Positions 34,252 through 42,388 of a stretch of DNA of 64,000 nt are shown piece by piece. Each line of letters begins with the position of its first letter. Position 1 is the stretch's first letter. The notes beneath the pieces are model-generated. The model saw nothing but the letters and a program-made list of their open reading frames with translations, was not told the origin of the DNA and made no database searches. Origin of the DNA: Streptomyces sp. NRRL WC-3618 (lineage in GTDB: Bacteria; Actinomycetota; Actinomycetes; Streptomycetales; Streptomycetaceae). The position numbers and the translations under genes are program-made. Location: NCBI RefSeq assembly GCF_001280005.1, contig NZ_LGDW01000028.1, positions 1 through 64,000 of the forward strand, read 5' to 3'.

Positions 34252-34284
34252 GTTCACCACGCTGTTCTCATCGAAGGAGAAGTC

Positions 34285-34965
34285 ATGCCTACCATCGCCA
34301 TCATGGGTGCCGGTCCCGGAATGGGGCTCGCCATCGCCCAGACCTTCGGCAAGGAAGGCCACCAGGTCGCGCTGCTGTCGCGTACCCCGGCCAAGCTGGA
34401 CCCGGTCGTGGCCGAACTGACCGACCAGGGCATCGAAGCGGCGGCCTTCGCCGCCGACGTACTCGACCGGCCATCGATCGTCTCCGGCCTCGCGGCGGTC
34501 AAGCAGCGATTCGGGCAGATCGACGTCCTTGAGTACTCGCCGTCCAACCCGGCACTGCCGATGGCTTCCTCCACCGAGCTGACCCACGACAACGTGCAGA
34601 GCCAGCTCGACTTCTACGTGCACGGCGCCGTGGCGGCGGTTAACCAGGTGCTTCCGGAGATGCTCGCCCGAGGCTCGGGCACGATCCTGTTCACCACCGG
34701 CGCCTCGTCCGTGCGCCCGGAGCTCGGTCACGACATGTTCGGCAACGTCGCCCCGGCCGCGGCGTGGCTGCGAAACTGGGCCCACGGACTGCACGCCGCC
34801 GCCGCTCCCCGAGGAGTACAGGTCGGCCACATAGCGATCGGCGCGTGGATCGGCCGCCAGCCGGGCGCCACCGCACCGGAAGAGATCGCGCCGCTGTACT
34901 GGGAGCTGCACACCCAACACGACCAGGTCGAGAAGGTCTTCTTCCCCAGCGACCAACCCGCGTAA
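34285..34965 (+). CDS. SDR-family protein lacking the catalytic Tyr-Lys
   Basis: The 226-residue protein has the SDR nucleotide motif GAGPGMGLAIAQTFGKEG, an intact SRTPAKL region and a GASS serine. Where SDR enzymes have YxxxK it reads MFGNVAPAAAWLRNW, so the catalytic tyrosine and lysine are both missing. The NNAG equivalent reads EYSPSNPA. It may bind NAD(P) without classical dehydrogenase activity. GAAGGAGAA precedes the ATG. It is co-directional with the atypical SDR gene upstream and could share its regulation. Confidence 0.8.
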   Translation: MPTIAIMGAGPGMGLAIAQTFGKEGHQVALLSRTPAKLDPVVAELTDQGIEAAAFAADVLDRPSIVSGLAAVKQRFGQIDVLEYSPSNPALPMASSTELTHDNVQSQLDFYVHGAVAAVNQVLPEMLARGSGTILFTTGASSVRPELGHDMFGNVAPAAAWLRNWAHGLHAAAAPRGVQVGHIAIGAWIGRQPGATAPEEIAPLYWELHTQHDQVEKVFFPSDQPA

Positions 34966-34980
34966 GTCCCGGCCAGCACG

Positions 34981-35637
34981 TGGACGCCGGCCGTCGAGCC
35001 GGCCGTCGAGATCCGAGATGGCGCCTGGGTCGCCGAACTCGACGGCGACCGCCTCAAGGGCTGGCCCACAGGCACGCGGCTGATCGTCCGTAAGGAACGC
35101 CCGCACCCCGGTGCCCAACTCCGCTTCACCGACGCCGACGGGAAGCGGCTGACCTGATTCGCCACCAACACCAAGAACACGCCTATCGCCGCTTTGGGAG
35201 CTGCGGCACCGCCAGCGCGCCCGCGCCGAGGACCGCATCCGTGCCGCACGCGCCACGGGTCTGCGCAACCTTTTCAACCGCATGATCGGCTGCCTCCACC
35301 ACTGCCTCACCAAACGCATCCGCTACAACGAAGCGACCGCCTTCCCCGCCTCAGCGGACCATCAACGGCATCGGATGTCTGCCCCTGCACGACACCGCAG
35401 AGAACCAGGTCTGGCTGGAGATCGTCCAGATCGCGCTGGACCTGCTGGCCTGGATGCCGAACCAGCGCCGCCCGCCAGTGGGAGCCCCGCCGTCTGCGTC
35501 TGCGGCTGTTCTCCGCCGCCGCCCAGCTCGTCATGACCGACCGTCGCCGCATCCTCCGCCTGGCAAAGCACTGGCCCTTCACCAACGTGATCACCAGTGC
35601 CCTCGCCCGGCTCGATGCCCTCCCGAACCCTGACTGA
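34981..35637 (+). pseudogene. IS1380-family transposase remnant, chimeric
   Basis: The first part reads as the C-terminal half of an IS1380 transposase (RDGAWVAELDGDRLKGWPTGTRLIVRKERPHPGAQLRFTD) and meets a TGA at 35155 where the family has Cys (RFTCFATNT). The end (WEPRRLRLRLFSAAAQLV to ALPNPD, 35637) also fits IS1380 but in another frame. Between them, near 35270-35355, a segment reading NLFNRMIGCLHHCLTKRIRYNEATAF looks like the tail of an IS110-type transposase. It is dead. Confidence 0.65.
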
Positions 35638-35763
35638 CCAGCAGCGTCCCGCCCCCACGAGCAGCACCATCCCGGAGCCGTGGAACCCGGCGCCCACTCG
35701 GCGCGACAGCCGGGCCATCGACCTGCCCGCAAAGAGAAATCTCCGCTCTGAACGACCAGAAAG

Positions 35764-35789
35764 GGGTCCGTCAGCAAGCTGACGGACCC
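35764..35789. terminator. Strong hairpin after IS1380 remnant
   Basis: GGGTCCGTCAGC/GCTGACGGACCC is a perfect 12-bp stem with an AA loop. It may be a terminator or part of an IS end. Confidence 0.5.
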
Positions 35790-35857
35790 TCATTCAAGAT
35801 TAATGTTAATGATCTGAAACTCCTTAGCGGCGCTTGGAGAGCTTCACTTGGAGGTGC

Positions 35858-36268
35858 TCACAATTTGCCAACATGTCCATCAAGTGCATCTGGACGACCT
35901 TGTCCCAGGAAAATTTTTACAAACCTCCCTTTCCTGATATTTTGACCAGTCCATAGGTTGAGTAATGGCGACTTCTGGTGATGAAGCCGTCCCGAACCTC
36001 CTCCAAGGCTCCTGCTGCACGCTCGCACAGGGGAAGCGTCACCTTGGCGACTGATGAAGGCAGTCTCGCGCAGTCTCTCCAAGACTTTACGGACTTTGCT
36101 GGAATTCGTCGCTTTGTCGAACGCATTCCATCGTATTCCTTCCAGGCAATCGAGTGCATCGTATGCCGCGCGCAGAGCGACACTGTGACTGTTCGAGCGT
36201 ATGGCCTCGGCTGTGTCACGGTAGAGGCGCCCCAGGCTCGCGGTGAAGGCGAGGTGGCGGGTCGGCAC
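35858..36268 (-). pseudogene. AT-richer decayed gene of unknown function
   Basis: This stretch is visibly poorer in G and C than its neighbours. A minus-strand frame gives a plausible helical protein (LAFTASLGRLYRDTAEAIRSNSHSVALRAAYDALDCLEGIRWNAFD, then VRKVLERLRETAFISRQ). It appears to continue in a second frame (LCERAAGALEEVRDGFITRSRHYSTYGL). I do not recognise the family. The base composition suggests recent transfer and the frame change suggests decay. The rest of 35638-36422 holds only the hairpin at 35764 and an inverted repeat near 36356. Confidence 0.35.
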
Positions 36269-36355
36269 GTAGATGCCCTGTTCATCTTTGAAGCCGGCGG
36301 GCAGTGGCTATGCGGAGGAGTTCGGCCGAGCGCTGTACCCACCAGTCGAGTAGGT

Positions 36356-36432
36356 ACGGCACTGAACAGTTCCCCGCGCTACTGAACTGACCACTGGACT
36401 GTTTCGTGCCCAACTGAACTCTTCAGTGCCGT
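36356..36432. repeat. 11-bp inverted repeat flanking the pyruvate oxidase stop
   Basis: ACGGCACTGAA (36356-36366) and TTCAGTGCCGT (36422-36432) are perfect inverted copies 55 bp apart. Several ACTGAAC motifs lie between them. The right arm overlaps the end of the pyruvate oxidase gene, so the left copy may mark an insertion or duplication. Confidence 0.5.
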
Positions 36433-38243
36433 TCAACACGCTTGGCGCCCCGGCGCTCCCGGCCCGGCAGGAACTCCTGTACCTTCGCCTTGAAGCCCTG
36501 GCGGACCATCCCGCCCCGGTCGGCGTCGCCCTTCAGGATGGACTCGGCCGTCGCCTCCATCTGCTCCCAGGTCGCGTGCGGGGGCACCGGCGGGACGGCA
36601 GGGTCGGTGCGGAACTCGATCACCGCCGGGCCGTCGGCCTCCAGGCCCGCGCGCCAGCCCGCCTCGACGTCCTCGGGCCGCTCCACCCGTACCCCGGTAA
36701 GACCCAGGGAACGGGCGAAGTCCGCGTACGGGATGTCCGGGAGCTCCTGGGACGGCAGGAAGGAGGGGGCGCCCTCCAGCGCGCGCATCTCCCAGGTCAC
36801 CTGGTTGAGATCGTTGTTGTTCCACACGCCCACCACGAGACGCGGGTCCTCCCAGCGGTCCCGGTACTTCGCCGCGGTGATCATCTCCGCCAGCCCGTTC
36901 ATCTGCATCGCCCCGTCCCCCGCCAGCGCGATCACCGGCCGGTCCGGACGGGCGAACTTCGCGCCGATCGCGTACGGCACCGCACACCCCATCGTCGCCA
37001 GGGTCCCGGAGAGGGAGCCGCGCATCCCGGATCGCATCGTCAGATGCCGGGCGTACCAGTTCGCCGTCGAGCCGGAGTCGGAGGTGACGATCGCGTTGTC
37101 CGGCAGGAGCGGATCCAGGACCCGCGCCACGTACTCCGGGTTGATCGGATCGGCCGACAGCGCGGCCCGCCGGTCCAGCACATCCCGCCACCGCGCCACG
37201 TTCGCGCACACCGTGTCGTACCACTCGCGCCCCCGGTCCGCCGTGTCCAGCAGCGGGATCAGCCGCTCGAGCGTCGCCCTGGCGTCGCCGACGAGGTTCA
37301 CCTCGTACGGGTAGCGCATCCCCACCATGTGGGGGTCGATGTCGATCTGCACGGCGCGCGCCTTGCCGTACTCCGGCAGGAACTGGGAGTACGGGAAGGA
37401 GGAACCGATCGTCAGCAGGGTGTCGCAGTCGCGCATCAACTCGTACGAGGGGCGCGTGCCGAGCAGGCCGATCGAGCCGGTGACGTACGGGAGTTCGTCG
37501 CTCAGCGCGTCCTTGCCGAGGAGCGCCTTGGCGACGCCCGCGCCGAGGACCTCCGCGATCCGCTCGACCTCCGCCTGCGCGCCGGCCGCGCCCTGCCCGA
37601 TGAGAATCGCGGGCTTGTCACCGGAGTTGAGGATCTCGGCGGCCCGTTCCAGGGACTCCTGGGAGGGGATCGCCGTCCACGCGCTGCGGTCGAGGCTGGA
37701 GGGCACCATCTTGAACTCGTGGGTGGGCGCGGAGTATTCGAGCTCCTGGACGTCGCCGGGGATGATGACCGCCGTGGGTGCGCGGCGCGCGTACGCGGTG
37801 CGGATCGCCCGGTCCAGGACGTTCGGCAACTGCTCGGGCACGGTGACCGTTTCCACGAAGTCCGAGGCCACGTCCTTGAACAGGGAGTGCAGATCGACCT
37901 CCTGCTGGTACGACCCGCCCATCGCCGTGCGGTGCGTCTGGCCGACGACCGCCAGCACCGGCACATGGTCCAGCTTGGCGTCGTACAGGCCATTCAGGAG
38001 GTGGATCGCGCCGGGCCCCGAGGTGGCCACGCACACTCCGAGACGGCCGCTGAACTTGGCGTAACCGACCGCTTCGAACGCGGACATCTCCTCGTGCCGT
38101 GACTGGATGAAGCGGGGCCGGTTCTCGGCCCGGCCCCAGGCGGCGAGCAGACCGTTGATGCCGTCGCCCGGATAGCCGAAGACCTCCTCGACCCCCCACT
38201 CGCGTAGCCGCTGCAGGACATGGTCGGCAACCTTCGTGCTCAT
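36423..38243 (-). CDS. poxB: Thiamine-diphosphate-dependent pyruvate dehydrogenase (quinone)/oxidase
   Basis: The 606-residue protein has the three-domain ThDP fold. The N-terminal Pyr domain has the catalytic Glu in SRHEEMSAFEAVGYAK. The central FAD/transhydrogenase-like domain has PAILIGQGAAGA. The C-terminal PP domain has GDGAMQMNGLAEMITAAKY followed by NNNDLNQ as the ThDP-metal motif. It resembles PoxB, which converts pyruvate to acetate and CO2 with electrons to quinone. Start ATG 38243 is chosen over upstream in-frame openings because the MSTKVADHVLQRLREWGVEEVFGYPGDG N-terminus is canonical. It is divergent from a sigma factor gene. Confidence 0.88.
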   Translation of the reverse strand: MSTKVADHVLQRLREWGVEEVFGYPGDGINGLLAAWGRAENRPRFIQSRHEEMSAFEAVGYAKFSGRLGVCVATSGPGAIHLLNGLYDAKLDHVPVLAVVGQTHRTAMGGSYQQEVDLHSLFKDVASDFVETVTVPEQLPNVLDRAIRTAYARRAPTAVIIPGDVQELEYSAPTHEFKMVPSSLDRSAWTAIPSQESLERAAEILNSGDKPAILIGQGAAGAQAEVERIAEVLGAGVAKALLGKDALSDELPYVTGSIGLLGTRPSYELMRDCDTLLTIGSSFPYSQFLPEYGKARAVQIDIDPHMVGMRYPYEVNLVGDARATLERLIPLLDTADRGREWYDTVCANVARWRDVLDRRAALSADPINPEYVARVLDPLLPDNAIVTSDSGSTANWYARHLTMRSGMRGSLSGTLATMGCAVPYAIGAKFARPDRPVIALAGDGAMQMNGLAEMITAAKYRDRWEDPRLVVGVWNNNDLNQVTWEMRALEGAPSFLPSQELPDIPYADFARSLGLTGVRVERPEDVEAGWRAGLEADGPAVIEFRTDPAVPPVPPHATWEQMEATAESILKGDADRGGMVRQGFKAKVQEFLPGRERRGAKRVERH

Positions 38244-38473
38244 GAGAACCCCTGATGGAGGAGGTTTACGGGTGTCACCCGCCGAGTCACCACAAGGCCC
38301 GGCGGAAAACCTGTTTGGCGCGCACAGGGCAGGGCAGGCGCACCACAGTGCTTCGGACAGGAGGCACGTCCGTGGGAGCGGTGGATCACCGACCCGGGTG
38401 TGTCTGTCCGGACTGGGCGCCCTCCCACGGGAACCCGTCCACCTCAAGCACTCCAAGGGAGTTGCGACGCACC

Positions 38474-39268
38474 ATGCGAACTCACACGAGTCCGAAGCGA
38501 CACCCCCACGACGACGCCCCCGACACCGCCGAAGCGTTCCGCAGGCTTGCCGCACTTCCGCCGGGCCAGCAGCGCGACACATTGCGGGCGAAGATCGTCG
38601 AAGCCTGGCTGCCCATGGCGGACCGGCTCGCGGGCCGCTTCCGGAGCCGGGGCGAGAGCATGGACGACCTGCGCCAGGTCGCCGCGCTCGGCCTCGTCAA
38701 GGCCGTCGACCGCTACGACCCCGAACTCGGCAACGCCTTCGAGAGTTACGCCGTCCCCACGGTCACCGGGGAGATCAAGCGCCACTTCCGTGACCACATG
38801 TGGACCCTGCACGTACCGCGCCGGGTCCAGGACCTGCGCAACCGTGTACGGTTCGCCGCCCAGGACCTGTCGCAGACCATCTCGGGCCGCAGGCCCACCG
38901 TCGCCGAGATCGCCGAGCACGCCAACATGACCGAGGAGGACGTCAAGGCCGGCCTGGAGGCGCTGGAGAGCTTCACCGCTCTCTCCCTCGACGCCGAACT
39001 GCCCGGCAGCGAGGACGGATACTCGCTCAGCGACGCCCTCGGCGCCGCCGACCCGGCCCTCGACACCGTCATCGACCGCGAGGCCGTCAAACCGCGACTG
39101 CGGGCCCTGCCCGAACGTGAACGCGCCATCCTCTACATGCGGTTCTTCGGCGACATGACCCAGAGCCGCATCGCCGAGCAGCTCGGCATCTCCCAGATGC
39201 ACGTCTCCCGCCTGATCAGCCGCTCCTGCGACCGGCTGCGGGACCAGGTCATGAAAGACGCCGCGTAG
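38474..39268 (+). CDS. RNA polymerase sigma factor, SigB/SigF/SigG type
   Basis: The 264-residue sigma-70 group 3 factor has region 2 (DDLRQVAALGLVKAVDRYDPELGNAFESYAVPTVTGEIKRHFRDH), region 3 (RRPTVAEIAEHANMTEEDVKAGLEALE) and region 4 (ERERAILYMRFFGDMTQSRIAEQLGISQMHVSRLISRS). This type controls stress and development in Streptomyces and is usually held by an anti-sigma factor, but none is encoded beside it. AAGGGAG lies 12 bp before the ATG. The last 20 bp overlap the convergent PAS-GAF gene. Confidence 0.92.
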   Translation: MRTHTSPKRHPHDDAPDTAEAFRRLAALPPGQQRDTLRAKIVEAWLPMADRLAGRFRSRGESMDDLRQVAALGLVKAVDRYDPELGNAFESYAVPTVTGEIKRHFRDHMWTLHVPRRVQDLRNRVRFAAQDLSQTISGRRPTVAEIAEHANMTEEDVKAGLEALESFTALSLDAELPGSEDGYSLSDALGAADPALDTVIDREAVKPRLRALPERERAILYMRFFGDMTQSRIAEQLGISQMHVSRLISRSCDRLRDQVMKDAA

Positions 39269-40400
39269 GCAACTCGTCTACGGCCAGCGCGATGTGATGG
39301 GACATCATGTCCAGTGCCTGTGCCTCCGCCATCGAGAACGCCGGCCGGGCCCCACTGCGGAACAAGGTGAGCACACCGAGTACGACGCCGTCGCGGGCCA
39401 GCGGTACACACAGCAGGGACGTCACGTTCGCCTGGACCAGGACCGGGGCGCCGGTCGCGTCGCGCCCGAAGGCGTCCGGGTCCTGGTCCAGGCGAACGCG
39501 CGGCGCGGTGGAGCCACCCCGCGCCGCCTCGACGACCAGCGGGCAGTCGGTGGGATCCTGCGCCGCGACGGCGTCGGTGTCCGCCCCGGACGGCCCCAGC
39601 ACGGTCGTACGGACCGGACGACCGCTGCCCGTGTCGGCGATCACCCAGTCCGCGAACCGGTCGTGCAGCACTCCGGCCGCCCGCTCCGCCACCGTGCGTC
39701 CGTCGCGGGACGGGGTGGTCAGCAGGGCCGATGTCATGGCGTCCAGGAGGTCCCGCAGGGCCGCGTGCCGGGTCGCCTCGGAGAGGTCGGGCAGGGCGGG
39801 CGCCGGGTTCCTGCGCTGCTCGGGCGGGTTCGGCGGCAGTCGCAGGTCGGTGGGCTGGAGCACCACCAGGACCGTGGGACGGGGTTCGCCGTTCGGCCTG
39901 AGCGCGGTGAGGGTGGTGTGCACGGGCAGGCTCGGTCGCTGCTGGAACCTGACGGTGAGGCTGCGGTCGCCGTCGCCCCGGGCGACCGCCGCGACCTGGG
40001 AACGGAGCGCGGCCCGGTCGGCGGGCCCGAGCAGGCCGGCCAGCGGGCGGCCCGTCGTGTAACCGGGGCGGGCGCCGGTGAACACGGTCGCCGCGGAGTT
40101 CAGCCGACGCACCACCGTGTCGCGATCCGTCAACGCCACGGGTATCGGCAGCTGTTGGAAGATCATCCGCAGCAACTGCTGCTCCTGGCGGTCCCGTTGG
40201 CCTACGGCTGCAACGGGGACGGTCGACGACAGCTGTTCGTACCAGGGCCACAACTGGTCGGCCACATGGTCGAGTTCGAAGATCGCCGCGTCGAGGACGG
40301 TCGGCAGATCACCGCTCGGTACGGATCTGGCTGCTTTCAACTCGGCCACCCGGCGCACGAAACCCTCAAGTTCTTCACCGAATTCCTCAGTCTGCGGCAT
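39249..40400 (-). CDS. PAS-GAF sensor protein
   Basis: The 383-residue protein has a helical N-terminus (about 1-75) and a PAS domain (about 76-180, LLRMIFQQLPIPVALTDRDTVVRRLNSAATVFTG). A GAF domain follows (about 210-375, ending VLVQANVTSLLCVPLARDGVVLGVLTLFRSG). There is no kinase or output domain, so it probably acts through a partner. It converges on the sigma factor gene with a 20-bp overlap and is divergent from a GAF-ANTAR gene 58 bp away. This neighbourhood of sigma factor, PAS-GAF and ANTAR regulators suggests a stress-signalling cluster. Confidence 0.82.
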   Translation of the reverse strand: MPQTEEFGEELEGFVRRVAELKAARSVPSGDLPTVLDAAIFELDHVADQLWPWYEQLSSTVPVAAVGQRDRQEQQLLRMIFQQLPIPVALTDRDTVVRRLNSAATVFTGARPGYTTGRPLAGLLGPADRAALRSQVAAVARGDGDRSLTVRFQQRPSLPVHTTLTALRPNGEPRPTVLVVLQPTDLRLPPNPPEQRRNPAPALPDLSEATRHAALRDLLDAMTSALLTTPSRDGRTVAERAAGVLHDRFADWVIADTGSGRPVRTTVLGPSGADTDAVAAQDPTDCPLVVEAARGGSTAPRVRLDQDPDAFGRDATGAPVLVQANVTSLLCVPLARDGVVLGVLTLFRSGARPAFSMAEAQALDMMSHHIALAVDELPTRRLS

Positions 40401-40457
40401 GGGGTGAACCTAACTCGTTTTCCCGCCGGTCGAGCGGGCAGGCGCGGGAAGAAGGAG

Positions 40458-41219
40458 GTGGACGCGATTCCGGAGCGCACTCAACTCGGGCGCTGGGCAA
40501 CGGACTCGACGGAACTGACCGCCCCCGGGCGCAGACTGTCGGAACTTGCCGAACAGGCCGTCCGCTGCACCGCCGACTGCTGCGGGGCCAGCAGCATGCT
40601 GGTCGAGACTGGCGCCTCGGCGGGTCCGGAAGCGGCGTCGGAAGCGGGGGCGGAACGATCGGCGGCCGTCACCCATCCCGACCTCGCCGGACTCGTCGCC
40701 GTCCAGCTCCGCTCCGGCGACGGACCCCTCCCGGCCGCCCTCGAACGCGGGGCGCCCGTCGCCTGCGCCGACCTGCTCAGCGAGCGCCGCTGGCCCCGCT
40801 ACCGTGCCGTGGCGCTCGACTCGGGGCTGCGCTCCAGCGTCACGCTGCCCTTCCGGCGCCCCGGGCTCACCGTCACCCTCAGCCTCTACAGTTTCCGCCC
40901 CGGCAGCCTGTACGACGCCCAGCACGGTCCCGTACGGGCCCTCGGCGACCTCGCGGCCACCTCGCTGGTCCACGACCGCTCCTACCGGGCCGCGCTGACC
41001 GAGCTGGAGCAGCTCGGCACGGCCCTGCGCACCCGGCCCGTCGTCGACCAGGCGTGCGGCATCGTCATGCACGTCCTGGGCTGCGACGCGGACGACGCCT
41101 TCGGTGTACTGCGCCGTGTCTCGCAGGGCACGAACCGCAAACTCTCCGAGGTCGCCGCACATGTGGTCGCCCGGCGCGGGCGCGGTCTGGAGCGGGAGCT
41201 TCTCTCCCTGTCGCACTGA
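40458..41219 (+). CDS. GAF-ANTAR transcription antitermination regulator
   Basis: The roughly 253-residue protein has an N-terminal GAF domain and a C-terminal ANTAR RNA-binding domain (ELEQLGTALRTRPVVDQACGIVMHVLGCDADDAFGVLRRVSQGTNRKLSEVAAHVV). ANTAR proteins bind paired hairpins to prevent termination. The start is unsettled: GTG 40458 sits inside its own AAGGAGG, GTG 40404 would leave 3 bp to the divergent gene, and an ATT codon 8 bp after AAGGAGG is an unusual alternative. It is divergent from a PAS-GAF gene. Confidence 0.82.
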   Translation: MDAIPERTQLGRWATDSTELTAPGRRLSELAEQAVRCTADCCGASSMLVETGASAGPEAASEAGAERSAAVTHPDLAGLVAVQLRSGDGPLPAALERGAPVACADLLSERRWPRYRAVALDSGLRSSVTLPFRRPGLTVTLSLYSFRPGSLYDAQHGPVRALGDLAATSLVHDRSYRAALTELEQLGTALRTRPVVDQACGIVMHVLGCDADDAFGVLRRVSQGTNRKLSEVAAHVVARRGRGLERELLSLSH

Positions 41220-41252
41220 GTCTCTGTCGCACTGAGTCCCTGTCGCACTGAG
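41205..41252. repeat. Three tandem 16-bp repeats across the ANTAR gene stop
   Basis: Units of TCYCTGTCGCACTGAG (41205, 41221, 41237) follow one another, with a fourth partial copy to about 41261. The first contains the TGA stop of the ANTAR gene. Confidence 0.9.
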
Positions 41253-41460
41253 TCCCTGTCGAACCGCGTCGCAGCGGCGCCCGGGCCAGGGACGGAGGAC
41301 GGGCGCGCGGGACGGGCGGCCACGGTCGTCGTCACCCGCTCGGGTGTGCCCGTCCCGCGAATGGTGCCCGGCCGCGCGCGCCCCGCCGCCGGGCGGGCTG
41401 TCATGGGGTGCGGGGCACCACCCGGCGTGCTCCGCAGCCGCCGCTCGAAGGAGCCCAGCC

Positions 41461-42237
41461 ATGCGCCGCACCGCCCGCCTCCTGTCCGCCGTCGCCCTGG
41501 CCGGTGCCGCCCTGGGCACCGCCGCCCCGGCCGCGTCCGCGGACGCCGCCGGGGAGGTCAGCCCGGGCACCGTCGGCCCCGGCGGCACCGTCACCGTCTC
41601 CGTGGCCTGCGAGGCGACCGGCCAGGCCCCGCCCGCGACCATCGACGCGCACTCTCAGGGCTTCGAACAGGGCACCGTCCAGCTCCAGCAGGTCCCCGGC
41701 AACGACGACCAGGTGACCGGCCCCGCCTACAGCGGCACCGCGAAGATCGCGCCCGCCGGAAGCATCGAGGGCGACCAGAACGCGGACTCCCCGGTCTCCG
41801 AATGGTCCGCCGACGGTACGTGTCCCGGGCAGGCCGGGGCCGAGGGCAAGGCGTGGAAGGCGGCGTTCACGGTGACCCGCGACGGCACCGGTCCCGGCAC
41901 CGGCACCGGCGCCGCAACCGGTCCCGGCATTGGCGCCGGCACCGGCCCGGCCACCAGTACCGGTACCGGCAACTGCGCCGCCGACTCCCACGGCGGCGAC
42001 TGGCAGGGCGGCGACTTCCAGGACCTGTCCTCCTGTCCCACACACACCCCCACACAGGAGCCCACGCCCGCCCCCGTGCCCACGCCCGCCCCGGTGCAGC
42101 GCGGGGTGCACGCCGGGCAGGGCGGGGCCTTCACCGACTCGGTGCCCGCTCTGGTCGCCGGGGGAGTGCTGATCGCGGGCGCGGCCGGGGCAGCCGTACA
42201 CCGGGTGCGCCGCAGGGGGACGTCCGCGCGCCGCTGA
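41461..42237 (+). CDS. Secreted cell-surface protein with C-terminal membrane anchor
   Basis: The 258-residue precursor has a signal peptide (MRRTARLLSAVALAGAALG, cut near ASADA). A beta-rich domain follows (about 30-140: VSPGTVGPGGTVTVSVACEA and a closing CPGQ cysteine). Next come a Gly-Thr/Gly-Pro low-complexity linker (about 143-170), a Pro/Thr linker and a C-terminal hydrophobic helix plus Arg tail (VPALVAGGVLIAGAAGAAVHRVRRR). This layout is common in Streptomyces surface proteins. No LPXTG-like sortase motif is seen, so the tail is probably a simple membrane anchor. Confidence 0.75.
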   Translation: MRRTARLLSAVALAGAALGTAAPAASADAAGEVSPGTVGPGGTVTVSVACEATGQAPPATIDAHSQGFEQGTVQLQQVPGNDDQVTGPAYSGTAKIAPAGSIEGDQNADSPVSEWSADGTCPGQAGAEGKAWKAAFTVTRDGTGPGTGTGAATGPGIGAGTGPATSTGTGNCAADSHGGDWQGGDFQDLSSCPTHTPTQEPTPAPVPTPAPVQRGVHAGQGGAFTDSVPALVAGGVLIAGAAGAAVHRVRRRGTSARR

Positions 42238-42388
42238 CCCTGCTGCTGCCCGTATACCGCGGAAAGTGATCCGAGCCGGCCCCCATGGGTCCCTGTGACC
42301 GTGGGTACTCGACACCACAGGCACCACGGCCAGCAAAGCCGGCACAGCCACCAACAGGCACCGCACCAGCAACCGCGCGGAGGTACGC

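Noticed and set aside
38330..38380. A SigB/SigF-type promoter (GTTT-N15-GGGCAG) upstream of the sigma factor gene
   Set aside because: The -10 part departs from GGGTA at key positions, and the match is no better than chance in such GC-rich DNA.
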